A stretch of DNA of 64,000 nucleotides from an uncultured Oscillospiraceae bacterium (GTDB lineage: Bacteria > Bacillota > Clostridia > Oscillospirales > Oscillospiraceae), in assembly GCA_910584045.1 (NCBI GenBank), contig CAJTYO010000004.1, positions 34,058-98,057 on the forward strand. The letters run 5' to 3'. This document shows, piece after piece, positions 52,846-60,905 of this stretch. Position numbers and translations under genes: made by a program. Within the stretch, counting starts at the first letter, position 1, and each line of letters starts with the position of its first letter. The notes under the pieces were generated by a model that was not told the DNA's origin, made no database searches, and saw only the letters and a program-made list of their open reading frames with translations.

Positions 52846-53406
52846 ATGGAGCTTACTCTGACCAGCCGGCTGCGGCGGGCCGCGCAGCCCGTCCGAACGG
52901 AGGTCCGCAGGGAGGACGGCGGAGCCGCCGCGCCGGCCCGGCCCCAGGCTCGGGGGGACCGGCTGACCCTGTCCCGGGAGGCCGCGACCTATCTGGAGGA
53001 GCGGAACCGGCTCTTCGCGGAGCAGTTCCAGCAGGCGCAGCGAGAGAAAAAGCGGGCCCTGTGGGATATGGAGGAGCCCGCCGGGGACGAAGAGCTGAAG
53101 GCCATGGGCGAGGCCCTGAAGACCACGGACAAGTGCCAGAAGATCGCCGCGCGGATCATGCGGGGGGACAAGGTCCCGCCACAGGACGAGCGGTATCTGC
53201 GGGAGAACGACCCGGAGGGCTATAAGCTTGCCATGGCCATGCGCACGCCCAAGCGGAACCCCAAGAAGTGGAAGAGCGTGCTGGACAAGGAGGATAAGGC
53301 CGAGGGAGCGGAGAGCGCGGAGGAGGCGGAGGCCGCCTCGGAGGCCGCTCCGGAAGCCGGCGCCGGCGACGGAGCGGGCAGCGGCGCAGACAGCGGCTGC
53401 GAATAG
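52846..53406 (+). CDS. hypothetical protein with charged coiled core and acidic Ala/Glu/Gly tail
   Basis: 186 residues, not recognised. Residues 1-45 are Arg/Ala-rich and probably disordered. Residues 48-150 form a helical, charged core (YLEERNRLFAEQFQQAQREKKRALWDMEE; CQKIAARIMRGDKVPPQDERYLRENDPEGYKLAMAMR). Residues 150-186 are a low-complexity acidic Ala/Glu then Gly/Ala/Ser tail. No membrane span or signal. AAAAAGGAGGGCGAAAG precedes the ATG, which supports real translation. It stands alone before a convergent terminator at 53414. Confidence 0.7.
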   Translation: MELTLTSRLRRAAQPVRTEVRREDGGAAAPARPQARGDRLTLSREAATYLEERNRLFAEQFQQAQREKKRALWDMEEPAGDEELKAMGEALKTTDKCQKIAARIMRGDKVPPQDERYLRENDPEGYKLAMAMRTPKRNPKKWKSVLDKEDKAEGAESAEEAEAASEAAPEAGAGDGAGSGADSGCE

Positions 53407-53413
53407 AAGAAAA

Positions 53414-53445
53414 CAGCGCCCGGGGCCTATGGGTCCCGGGCGCTG
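53414..53445. terminator. hairpin between convergent genes
   Basis: CAGCGCCCGGG (53414-53424) pairs with CCCGGGCGCTG (53435-53445). On the minus strand it is followed by TTTTCTTCT, so it most likely terminates the HtrA gene. Confidence 0.75.
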
Positions 53446-53499
53446 CCCTGTCCTATCGAACAGTGAGAAGAGAGAAGAGGGTGAATCTCGTAAGCTGAT

Positions 53500-54879
53500 T
53501 TACGCGGCCTGCCGGCCATATACGCCGCCGAAGAACTGGTTGAAGAAGTCCTCCATGCTGCCGTAGCCGCCGTTGGAGCCATAGGAGCCGTAGTTGCCGC
53601 CATAGCCGTCCTGGGAGGGCGCGGGCTCGGCGGACTGGGGCTCAGCCTCCGCGGGCTTACTGCCGAAGGTGAGATCCGTGGTATGGACCTCACCGTCCCG
53701 GATGTAGGTGACGGAGACGGTGTCGCCGGCCTTAAAGGTCTTGCTGCTGCCCACGGCGGCGGTCAGATCGGCGCGGGAGGTGATGGTGGTGGTGCCCAGC
53801 ATGGTGATCACGTCGCCGTGCTGGAGGCCCGCCTGGGCGGCGGGGCCGTCCTCTACCACGGAGTCCACATACGCGCCGCTGCGCACGCCCAGCTCAGGGA
53901 CCTGGGAGGCGTTGCCCACGGTTACGCCCATATAGGCGTGGGTTGTGACCCGGCCGTTTTCCATGATGTCCTTGATGAGGTTGAGCACGTCGTCGATGGG
54001 GATGGCGAAGCCCAGACCCTCGGCGGCGTTGCCGTTGCCGGCGGAGGAGGTCTTGGCGGTGACGATGCCCACCACCTCGCCGTAGCTGTTGAAGAGGGGG
54101 CCGCCGGAGTTGCCGGGGTTGATGGCGGTGTCGATCTGGACCATGTTGAAGGGGGTGCCGTTGAGGTTGATCTCACGATCCAGACAGGAGACGATGCCCT
54201 GGGTCATGGAGAAGGTTAGCTCGCCCAGGGGGTTGCCGATGGTACACACGTCCTCGCCCACCTCCAGATTGGCGGAGGCCCCCAGAACCACGGGCTTGAG
54301 CTTGGTCTCGCCGGGGTCCACCTTCAAAACGGCCACGTCGTAGTCCGCGTCGCTGCCCACCACCTGGGCCTCGTAGGTGGTCCCGTCGTTGAGGGTAACC
54401 TGGACGTTGGTGGCGTCGCTGACCACGTGGCAGTTGGTGACAATATAGCCGTCGGCGGTGAGGATGAAGCCGCTGCCCGCGCTGGCCGTCTCCACAGGCT
54501 GGCCGAAGAAGTTGTAGCCCGCCAGGGAGGAGGTGTTGATGCTGACACAGCTGTCCACGTTGGCCTTGTAGAGCTGGGAGAAGGTCAGCCGGTCGCTGCC
54601 GGTGACGTTGACGGCCTCCACCTGGGTGAGGGGGCGGTTGCTGAGCATCATCTGACTCTCGGTCCGGCTCTCCCTGTGGAGATACCAGCCGGCTCCGAAG
54701 CCGCCGCCCAGAAGAAGGGCTCCGCACAGCACCCCGGCGACGATCCGGCCTGCCCGGCGCTTCTTCTTGGGCTTGAGCTCCATGGGAGGCTGAGCCCGGA
54801 AACCGTCCGCGTCGGAGCGGTAGCTGTAGTGGTACTCGTAGTCGCTGCGGTTCTGGTCGCTGTTATAGTCGTTATACAT
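53500..54879 (-). CDS. HtrA/DegP-family serine protease with PDZ domain
   Basis: 459 residues. A cytoplasmic Tyr/Asp/Ser-rich N-terminus (1-36) and Lys/Arg cluster precede one membrane span (about 45-66), placing the rest outside. The trypsin-like domain has the catalytic triad His151 (VTNCHVV), Asp181 (DYDVAVL) and Ser258 (NPGNSGGPL). A PDZ domain follows at about 325-415 (GPAAQAGLQHGDVITMLG). The tail is a Gly/Tyr/Ser-rich stretch ending in MEDFFNQFFGG. ATAAGGAGGACATTCTT lies before the ATG. It is an envelope quality-control protease of the HtrA/YkdA type. No two-component CssRS pair is visible nearby. Confidence 0.95.
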   Translation of the reverse strand: MYNDYNSDQNRSDYEYHYSYRSDADGFRAQPPMELKPKKKRRAGRIVAGVLCGALLLGGGFGAGWYLHRESRTESQMMLSNRPLTQVEAVNVTGSDRLTFSQLYKANVDSCVSINTSSLAGYNFFGQPVETASAGSGFILTADGYIVTNCHVVSDATNVQVTLNDGTTYEAQVVGSDADYDVAVLKVDPGETKLKPVVLGASANLEVGEDVCTIGNPLGELTFSMTQGIVSCLDREINLNGTPFNMVQIDTAINPGNSGGPLFNSYGEVVGIVTAKTSSAGNGNAAEGLGFAIPIDDVLNLIKDIMENGRVTTHAYMGVTVGNASQVPELGVRSGAYVDSVVEDGPAAQAGLQHGDVITMLGTTTITSRADLTAAVGSSKTFKAGDTVSVTYIRDGEVHTTDLTFGSKPAEAEPQSAEPAPSQDGYGGNYGSYGSNGGYGSMEDFFNQFFGGVYGRQAA

Positions 54880-55039
54880 AAGAATGTCCTCCTTATGGGA
54901 TTTTTCGTTCTGTTTGTATCTGTCGGGGGCGCTCGCTGTTGATGGTGTTAGAATACATGGTATTTATGACAGAAATATGAAGAAACTGCGGAAAGATTTT
55001 AAACATTCCAAAGACAATTTGTGAAGAGGGCGGGGAAAT

Positions 55040-55080
55040 ATAAAGACAGCGAGGGGCGGATGGCCTCTCGCTGTCTTTAT
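55040..55080. other. isolated 17-bp hairpin in the htrA upstream region
   Basis: ATAAAGACAGCGAG (from 55040) pairs with CTCGCTGTCTTTAT (to 55080) with only one G-T pair in 17. The gap 54880-55311 has no gene. The hairpin is about 160 bases upstream of htrA on one side and 170 upstream of the zinc-ribbon promoter on the other. It could end an unannotated small RNA; no T run follows on either strand beyond the stem itself. Confidence 0.6.
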
Positions 55081-55249
55081 GTGGTTTGGAAGATTGGATG
55101 AAAAGAAGTTCTTGTCTCTTGCAGGTATTACAATACAGGAAAGGTATTAAGAAAACCAGCGGTTGTTGTTACAAAAGTATTAAATCATTGGGGCGTTTTT
55201 TAAGGGGCGGAGAAAAGGGGGGACTGCGATAAAAAAATGCCGGCTGTTC

Positions 55250-55278
55250 TTTACTTGTTCATATTTGCCCGCTATACT
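55250..55278 (+). promoter_or_regulatory. predicted promoter of the zinc-ribbon membrane protein gene
   Basis: TTTACT (55250-55255), a 17-base spacer and TATACT (55273-55278), about 34 bases before the ATG at 55312. Confidence 0.7.
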
Positions 55279-55311
55279 ATTAAAAACATATTTAGAAACG
55301 AGGTCCTTGTC

Positions 55312-55740
55312 ATGCGGAATTTCTTCTATCGGATTTCCAGCGCCGCGGCCCGGTTCATGTATGGGCGCAATGGCAGCGACCAGCTGAATCTGGCTCTGGC
55401 GGCGGTCTACACGGCGGTACTGGTGCTGCAGATGCTGTTGGGGCGGATTTATGCGGCGCGCCTGTTTCTGGAGGCGGCGGGACTGGCGCTGGCGGGGCTG
55501 GCGCTGTTCCGGTTCTTCTCGAAAAACCTGTCCAGGCGGCAAGCGGAAAACGCGAAATTTCTTGGCTGGTGGTATCCGGTGAAAAACCGCCTCGACGGCG
55601 CGCGGCAGCGGGGACGGGACAAGGAGCACAAATATTTTACCTGCAAAAACTGCAAGACCATCTGCCGCGTCCCCGCGGGGAAGGGGAAAATCGAGATCAC
55701 CTGCCCCAAGTGCGGTGGGAAGATCATCGGGAAGAGCTGA
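55312..55740 (+). CDS. small membrane protein with C-terminal zinc ribbon
   Basis: 142 residues. One or two membrane spans lie at about residues 25-45 and 48-66 (LALAAVYTAVLVLQMLL; FLEAAGLALAGLALFRFF). The cytoplasmic tail ends in a zinc ribbon, CKNCKTICRVPAGKGKIEITCPKCGG, with two CxxC pairs. The start at 55312 lies after the promoter at 55250-55278; an upstream in-frame ATG at 55237 precedes that promoter. Only a weak GAGG ribosome site is visible. Function unknown. Confidence 0.75.
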   Translation: MRNFFYRISSAAARFMYGRNGSDQLNLALAAVYTAVLVLQMLLGRIYAARLFLEAAGLALAGLALFRFFSKNLSRRQAENAKFLGWWYPVKNRLDGARQRGRDKEHKYFTCKNCKTICRVPAGKGKIEITCPKCGGKIIGKS

Positions 55741-55745
55741 TACAG

Positions 55746-55788
55746 ACCGCCGTGCCTCCGAAGAGTTCGGGGGCACGGCGGTTTTTTT
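55746..55788 (+). terminator. rho-independent terminator after the zinc-ribbon gene
   Basis: ACCGCCGTGCC (55746-55756) pairs with GGCACGGCGGT (55772-55782), with an inner CCGAA/TTCGG extension, and ends in TTTTTTT. Confidence 0.95.
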
Positions 55789-55795
55789 GATACCA

Positions 55796-57040
55796 TTACT
55801 TCTTTTTCTCCGGCAGGGGCGTCTGCGCCGGGGCGCTGCGCTTTTTGCGCCGGCGCAGGAACAGAGGCCAGAAGATGCCGTTAGCCAGCAGCAGGACCCC
55901 CGCCAGGATGGGCAGCTCCATCTCCCACATGCGGCTGTATCCGAAGAACCGCCTGACGGCGGCGAAGAGGCCGGGCTGTTCGAGATCCCGGAAGTGCAGG
56001 ACTCGCGTCTCATACAGACCCTGGGCGGCTGTATCCTCGTCGATCTCGATGATCCGCACGCCCCGGGTATCCGGATCGTTGTAGCTGGTGTAGGTGGCGC
56101 CGGGGCAGGCCGTCAGATCGACGCCGTCCAGCCGGGCGGTGAAGGAGTTGACGTGGTCATGTCCGAAGAAGGCGGCCTTTACGTCCCCGACCTCCCGCCA
56201 GGCGGCAAACTGGCCGTTGGAATACTCCGGCGGACAGGGGGCCTCCTCCAGGCCCTCCAGACCGGCGGAGGCCGCGTACCAGCGTCCCTGACCCACGCCC
56301 TTCCCGGCGAAGGCGCCGGTCTCGCCCTTTCCGCGGACCTGGATGAAGACGTTGTATATCTCCGGCACGATGATATGCTGGAAGACCATGGCGGGCACCG
56401 GCTCCCCGCCGTTGGTGCGGGCCAGGGTCTCCCCCACCGTGCGGCACCAGGCGATTTGCTCCTTGCTGACGCACCCGTAGCCGCCGTCCGGGTCGTACTC
56501 CAGAGAATCAACGAAATACAGGTTGAGAGCGGGGCGGGAGCCGTCGGAGGCGTAGTAGAGCAGATTATATGTACCGCAGCCCGGCAGGGATTCCCCCTCG
56601 TCCACGGCCAGACAGCCGGGGAAGGTCCGGTAATAGTCCATCTGCGTCTCCTTATCCACCCCCGCGTCCTGGGCGTCGTGGTTGCCGAAGACCAGGGCGA
56701 AGGGGATGCCGCGCTCCGTTATCGGGGCGAGAATCCGGTCGATCACCTGCCGGACGTGGGCCTCGTTGTCCCCCAGGCGGACCCAGGGGTGCTTTCCCTC
56801 CACCTGGTCCCCCAGAAGGACCACCAGGTCCGGCTCCTCCGCATCCAGAACGGCGCACAGGCCGTCCAGCAGGTTCCGGGGCACGTTCTGGGTGGTCTGC
56901 AGGTCGGAGAATACGGCGATTTTCAGCTTTCCGTCCGACGGAAAGCGCAGCGCCCCGCCCTCGGCGGCGGCAGGTACGGTCAAAAACAGGGCCAGCGCCA
57001 GACAGAGGACTGTCTGCGGCAGGCGGGGCAGATGTTTCAT
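55796..57040 (-). CDS. secreted, C-terminally anchored metallophosphoesterase
   Basis: 414 residues. Signal peptide at about 1-27 (TVLCLALALFLTVPAAAEG). Calcineurin-like phosphoesterase motifs are VFSDLQTTQN (Asp, with the usual His replaced by Gln), LVVLLGDQVEG, VFGNHDAQ, QHIIVPE and FFGHDHVNSF. A C-terminal span (about 378-398) followed by Arg/Lys residues anchors it in the membrane with the enzyme outside. The ATG at 57040 is chosen over a GTG at 57049, which lies in the ribosome site GAGGTG. The fold is similar to DCR2/purple-acid-like phosphatases. It probably releases phosphate from extracellular phosphoesters. Confidence 0.88.
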   Translation of the reverse strand: MKHLPRLPQTVLCLALALFLTVPAAAEGGALRFPSDGKLKIAVFSDLQTTQNVPRNLLDGLCAVLDAEEPDLVVLLGDQVEGKHPWVRLGDNEAHVRQVIDRILAPITERGIPFALVFGNHDAQDAGVDKETQMDYYRTFPGCLAVDEGESLPGCGTYNLLYYASDGSRPALNLYFVDSLEYDPDGGYGCVSKEQIAWCRTVGETLARTNGGEPVPAMVFQHIIVPEIYNVFIQVRGKGETGAFAGKGVGQGRWYAASAGLEGLEEAPCPPEYSNGQFAAWREVGDVKAAFFGHDHVNSFTARLDGVDLTACPGATYTSYNDPDTRGVRIIEIDEDTAAQGLYETRVLHFRDLEQPGLFAAVRRFFGYSRMWEMELPILAGVLLLANGIFWPLFLRRRKKRSAPAQTPLPEKKK

Positions 57041-57141
57041 AGGCGGCACCTCGTTTGCGGTTATGTACGGGAGCGTACTCCCGCTGTGCCGCTATTTTAC
57101 TATACTTTTTTTTGCTTTTCCATAGGCAGGAGAAATTTTGT

Positions 57142-57180
57142 CAAAAAAATGCCGGGACGGAGCGCAGATCTCCGTCCCGG
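57142..57180 (-). terminator. terminator after the SpoIIQ-like gene
   Basis: CCGGGACGGA (57152-57161) pairs with TCCGTCCCGG (57171-57180). On the minus strand it is followed by GCATTTTTTTGAC. Confidence 0.92.
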
Positions 57181-57187
57181 ATATCCG

Positions 57188-57970
57188 TTATTCGCCCAGG
57201 AAGACGGCGGGATCGATGAGCTCGCCGTCCCGGGTCACGCTGAAGTGCAGGTGGGCGCCCAGGCCGGCCTCGGTCAGAGAGGTGTTGCCCACCGCGCCCA
57301 GCTCGGCCCCGGCGGGAATCTCGTCCCCAGCCAGCACGCGGGTCTCCGGCTGCAGGCTGGAGTAGGTGGTCACGTAGCCGTTGCGGTGGTCCACCTGGAT
57401 GGTGGTGCCCATGCGGCCGTCATCCTCCACCGACAGCACGACCCCGGCGGAGGCGGATACAACCGCCGTCCCGGCCTCGGCCCGGATGTCGATGCCGTCG
57501 TGGGTGCGCCAGTCGCCCAAGGTGGCGTCATAGGTCAGCTGGTCCACGGAGAACACCGCCGCCGTCTCCCCCGCCAGGGGGGAGACCACGATCATGGGCT
57601 CCACCGCCTCAATGGGGGCGGGCTCCATGACGGGCGCGTCGTCCTCGCTGAAGATAGGAACGTCCTCCTCAGCAGGGCGCTCCGCCGGGGGCTCCGGCTC
57701 CACGACGGGGCGGACGTTGGGCCGCTCAATGGTGATGGGCGTGTCCTTCACCACCGGCTTCGCGGGCTCCGGGTCCGGGGAGACCACGCTCTGGGCGGGC
57801 GCGGGGTCCGCCGCGGCGCTGGGGACGGGGTCGTCCTGGGGCTTCGCGTCATTTCTCAGCAGGGCGAAATAGCCTACCACTCCGGCTGCGACCACGCAGA
57901 CGAGCAGGGCTATGTAGAAGCCCATGCCGCCGAAGATGGAGGAAGCCTGCCGCTTGCCTCTGTTGTCCAT
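57188..57970 (-). CDS. SpoIIQ-like M23 (LytM) family membrane protein
   Basis: 260 residues. One N-terminal membrane span (about 15-38, GFYIALLVCVVAAGVVGYFALL), then a Pro/Glu/Val-rich linker to about 130, then an M23 domain. The zinc motifs appear complete: HDGID in GDWRTHDGIDIRAEAG, and HLHF in GLGAHLHFSV. SpoIIQ is the forespore half of the SpoIIQ-SpoIIIAH channel across the engulfment membranes. B. subtilis SpoIIQ has lost a zinc ligand, whereas clostridial ones keep it. AAAGGAAGAATTTTC precedes the ATG. A sigma-F-like promoter (58040-58069) supports this over a cell-wall peptidase role. Confidence 0.8.
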   Translation of the reverse strand: MDNRGKRQASSIFGGMGFYIALLVCVVAAGVVGYFALLRNDAKPQDDPVPSAAADPAPAQSVVSPDPEPAKPVVKDTPITIERPNVRPVVEPEPPAERPAEEDVPIFSEDDAPVMEPAPIEAVEPMIVVSPLAGETAAVFSVDQLTYDATLGDWRTHDGIDIRAEAGTAVVSASAGVVLSVEDDGRMGTTIQVDHRNGYVTTYSSLQPETRVLAGDEIPAGAELGAVGNTSLTEAGLGAHLHFSVTRDGELIDPAVFLGE

Positions 57971-58039
57971 GAAAATTCTTCCTTTCATCATCCTGCCGCC
58001 CTCGGGAGCGGCTGTAGTAGAGGGGATAACCTCCAGTCC

Positions 58040-58069
58040 CATTGTGCGCCGGCGGAGGGGATTTTATGC
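58040..58069 (-). promoter_or_regulatory. sigma-F/G-like promoter of the SpoIIQ-like gene
   Basis: Minus strand: GCATA (58069-58065), a 15-base spacer, GCGCACAATG (58049-58040). Known consensus is GYATA and GGnnAnAnTR; only the second G of the -10 element differs. It lies about 70 bases before the ATG. Confidence 0.6.
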
Positions 58070-58116
58070 AGGCGCTCCGCGATTTTCTTGCCGGAAGAGA
58101 AATTTCCCCCGCCCAC

Positions 58117-58145
58117 TTGGTTTTGAACGGAAAACATGGTATACT
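58117..58145 (+). promoter_or_regulatory. predicted promoter of the structured RNA / metallophosphoesterase transcript
   Basis: TATACT at 58140-58145 with a weak -35 (TTGGTT, 58117-58122) at 17 bases. Transcription would start near 58151, at the outer helix of the structure at 58149-58283. Confidence 0.5.
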
Positions 58146-58148
58146 AAA

Positions 58149-58283
58149 AACCTGTATTCACAAGTGCTGAACGCCGTCTGGCCGGCCTTTTCCCGCCATA
58201 CTGCGGCGCTTCACGGGAAAATCTCCTTGTCTGACGAGAAGAATCCTCGTCCATCCGGCGTTCCCCGGTTATGAATACGGGTT
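58149..58283 (+). ncRNA. candidate structured RNA (leader or small RNA), four helices
   Basis: The 135-base segment is closed by AACCTGTATTCA (58149-58160) with TGAATACGGGTT (58272-58283), 12 pairs including one G-T. Inside, GAACGCCG (58169-58176) pairs with CGGCGTTC (58256-58263). Two inner hairpins follow: TTTTCCCG/CGGGAAAA (58188-58195 with 58214-58221) and GACGAG/CTCGTC (58233-58238 with 58246-58251). A promoter lies directly upstream. The layout (closing stem, large bubble with a hairpin on its 3' side, terminal stem) is reminiscent of 6S RNA, but it is short for 6S. A riboswitch-like leader of the phosphoesterase gene is the alternative. Confidence 0.6.
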
Positions 58284-58323
58284 CTAAACCGTCCTACACC
58301 TAAAAAAAGAAGGAAGAAACGAC

Positions 58324-59181
58324 ATGCCCAAGCCAAGCCGCGTCCGACGCCGGAAACACCGGCTGCTGAAATTTTTGCTGCTGTGCGCCCTGTTCGCCGT
58401 TTTTTTCTGGTGGAGCAACCACAGCCTGGAGACGGAGCGCTTCACCTTCGACTCGCCCCGACTGCCGGAGGGCTTCGACGGCTGTGTGATCGTGCAGCTG
58501 TCCGATCTGCACGGGATGGAGTTCGGAGAGGACAACGAGGAGCTGATCGGCCGGGTCCGGGAGATCGGACCGGACTATATCTTTCTGACGGGGGATTTGC
58601 AGGACCGCTACCGGCAGACGCCGATAGACTATTCCGTTTCCCTGGGCGGGGCCCTGGCGGAGATCGCCCCCACCTACTTCGTCACCGGCAACCACGAGTG
58701 GGCCCTTCATGAGGTTCGGGCGCTGAAGCGGGCGCTGGGGGAGGCGGGGGTGACGGTGCTGACCAACGAATACGTCCCCCTGGAGCGAGGGGGGGACCGC
58801 ATCCTGCTGGCGGGCATCGACGACCCCAACGGCTTCGCCGACCAGAAGACCCCCGAGGAGTTGGCGCAGGAGCTGCGGGAGGCGGAGCCCGGGGCCTTCT
58901 GGCTGCTGCTGGCCCACCGGAACAACCATTTTGAGAGGAAGTACAGCCGTCTGGGGGCCGACCTGGTGATCTCCGGCCACGGGCACGGGGGACTGATCCG
59001 CCTGCCTTTTACCGACGGGCTCATCAGTGTGGAGCGGAGGCTGTTTCCGGACTATACGGCGGGCTTTTACCAGGTCAACGGAGCCGAGCTGTTCGTGTCC
59101 AGAGGACTGGGCAACTCCGGGCCCACCTTCCGGCTGTTCAACCGGCCGGAGATCGTGGTGCTGACTCTGGAGAGAAAATAG
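58324..59181 (+). CDS. membrane-anchored metallophosphoesterase (YkuE-like)
   Basis: 285 residues. Basic N-terminus and one membrane span (about 13-31, LLKFLLLCALFAVFFWW). Full calcineurin-like motif set: VQLSDLHGMEFG, FLTGDLQDR, FVTGNHEW, LLAHRNN and VISGHGHGGLIRLP. GAAGGAAGAAACGAC precedes the ATG. Relatives of the YkuE type act outside the membrane on phosphate esters or lipids. It is probably transcribed from the promoter at 58117 through the structured segment 58149-58283, which would then be its leader. The comM gene follows after 26 bases. Confidence 0.9.
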   Translation: MPKPSRVRRRKHRLLKFLLLCALFAVFFWWSNHSLETERFTFDSPRLPEGFDGCVIVQLSDLHGMEFGEDNEELIGRVREIGPDYIFLTGDLQDRYRQTPIDYSVSLGGALAEIAPTYFVTGNHEWALHEVRALKRALGEAGVTVLTNEYVPLERGGDRILLAGIDDPNGFADQKTPEELAQELREAEPGAFWLLLAHRNNHFERKYSRLGADLVISGHGHGGLIRLPFTDGLISVERRLFPDYTAGFYQVNGAELFVSRGLGNSGPTFRLFNRPEIVVLTLERK

Positions 59182-59207
59182 AGAAGAGAAGAAAGAGAGG
59201 GATTGCC

Positions 59208-60725
59208 GTGGTCGTTACGATTCGTTCCCTGGGGCTGCAGGGGATCAAGGGGTATGAGGTGTCCGTGGAGTGCGCTTTGTCGGGCGGGCTGCCCGCCTTT
59301 GACGTGGTGGGTCTGCCGGACGCCGCCGTCAAGGAGTCCAGGGAGCGGGTCCGGGCCGCCATCAAGGGCTGCGGGGCCAAGTTTCCCGTGTCCCGAATCA
59401 CCGTCAACCTGGCCCCCGCCGCTCTGCGGAAGGAGGGCACGGTCTATGATCTGCCCATCCTGCTGGGCATCCTGGCCGCCCAGGGGGACATTGAACCGCC
59501 GGGAGAGGAGACGGCCTTTTTGGGCGAGCTGTCCCTGACGGGGGCCCTGCGGCCCATCACGGGCATCCTTCCCATGGCCATGGCCGCCGCCCGGGCGGGG
59601 GTGCGGTCGCTGTACGTTCCGGCGGAGAACGCCGCCGAGGCCACCCTGGCCGGCGGGCTGACCGTGTACCCGGTGGAGAGTGTGGAGACCCTGCTCTCCC
59701 ACCTGCGGGGCCGGGAGGCCATCCCGCCCGCGCCGCCCTGGTCGCCGGAGGCGGGGAGCGAGGCCGGACCGGACTTCGCCGAGGTTATGGGGCAGGAGAA
59801 CGTGAAGCGGGCCCTGGAGATCGCCGCCGCCGGGGGACACAACATCCTGCTCATCGGTTCGCCGGGGGCGGGCAAGTCCATGCTGGCCCGCCGGCTGCCC
59901 TCCATTCTGCCGGATATGACCCGGCAGGAGGCCCTGGAGGCCACGGAGGTCTGGTCCGTGGCGGGGCTCACAGACCGGCGGCGTCCGCTGCTGCTGCGGC
60001 GGCCCTTCCGCAGTCCCCACCACACGGTGTCCGCCGTGGCGCTGGCGGGGGGAGGGGCGTTTCCGCGGCCGGGAGAGATCTCTCTGGCCCACAACGGGGT
60101 GCTGTTCCTGGACGAGCTGCCGGAGTTTTCCAAGGACGCCATGGAGGTGCTGCGCCAGCCCCTTGAGGACGGCGAGGTCACCATCACCCGCACCGCCGGG
60201 AGCATCTGTCTGCCCAGCCGGTTCATGCTGGCGTGCGCCATGAATCCCTGCCGCTGCGGCTGGCGGGGCCATCCCTCGGGACGGTGCACCTGTACGGAGG
60301 CGATGGTGGAGAAGTACACGGCGAGGATTTCCGGCCCCATGCTGGACCGGATGGACCTGCACGTGGAGGTGCCCTCGGTGGAGTTCGAGGCCATGCGGCG
60401 GCGGGAGAAGCCGGAGAGCTCCGCCCAGGTCAAGGTCCGGGTCAACGCCGCACGGGCCCGGCAGGCGGAGCGCTTTGCAGGAACAGGCGCGGCCTGCAAT
60501 GCCCATATGACCGCCGCCATGGTGGGCGAATTCTGCCGGCTGGACGGAGCGGGGGAGCGGATTTTGAAGGCCGCCTTCGACCGCATGGGCCTGACGGCCC
60601 GCAGCCACGACCGGATTCTCCGGGTGGCCCGGACCATCGCCGACCTGGAGGGGGAGGAGTCCATCTCCGCCGCCCATTTGGCGGAGGCGATCCAGTATCG
60701 GAATACGCAGATCCTGCGGAAATAG
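59208..60725 (+). CDS. comM: YifB/ComM-family Mg-chelatase-like AAA+ ATPase
   Basis: 505 residues. The N-terminal ChlI-like domain (about 20-145) has ECALSGGLPAFDVVGLPDAAVKESRERVRAAIK. The AAA+ domain has Walker A LIGSPGAGKSMLARRLP (about 218), Walker B GVLFLDELPEFSK and sensor ACAMNPCRCGWRGHP with the family's Cys pair, then C-terminal Mg_chelatase_C (SHDRILRVARTIADLEGEESISAAHLAEAIQYR). The start is GTG at 59208 after AGAGAGGGATTGCC. Known: ComM is a helicase aiding branch migration in natural transformation. Probably co-transcribed with the phosphoesterase. Confidence 0.93.
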   Translation: MVVTIRSLGLQGIKGYEVSVECALSGGLPAFDVVGLPDAAVKESRERVRAAIKGCGAKFPVSRITVNLAPAALRKEGTVYDLPILLGILAAQGDIEPPGEETAFLGELSLTGALRPITGILPMAMAAARAGVRSLYVPAENAAEATLAGGLTVYPVESVETLLSHLRGREAIPPAPPWSPEAGSEAGPDFAEVMGQENVKRALEIAAAGGHNILLIGSPGAGKSMLARRLPSILPDMTRQEALEATEVWSVAGLTDRRRPLLLRRPFRSPHHTVSAVALAGGGAFPRPGEISLAHNGVLFLDELPEFSKDAMEVLRQPLEDGEVTITRTAGSICLPSRFMLACAMNPCRCGWRGHPSGRCTCTEAMVEKYTARISGPMLDRMDLHVEVPSVEFEAMRRREKPESSAQVKVRVNAARARQAERFAGTGAACNAHMTAAMVGEFCRLDGAGERILKAAFDRMGLTARSHDRILRVARTIADLEGEESISAAHLAEAIQYRNTQILRK

Positions 60726-60826
60726 AGAGGTCTGCTGCAGGCGCCGGCAAAAGTACCGGGGGAGTTTCCGGGGAACCTTTGCGGTTTTTCGCTGAAAGCA
60801 GCGCGGAAAATTGGACATTTTCCGTA

Positions 60827-60856
60827 TTGACAGCCCTGTACTCTGCACGGTATAAT
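60827..60856 (+). promoter_or_regulatory. consensus promoter of the pyr operon
   Basis: TTGACA (60827-60832), an 18-base spacer and TATAAT (60851-60856), both perfect hexamers. The transcript would start near 60863, about 43 bases before pyrC, which leaves no room for a PyrR-type attenuator. Confidence 0.88.
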
Positions 60857-60905
60857 AGTAAAAATCGCATGTACCGGCTATGGGGCCGGGAAAGGAGCGT
60901 GTTCC

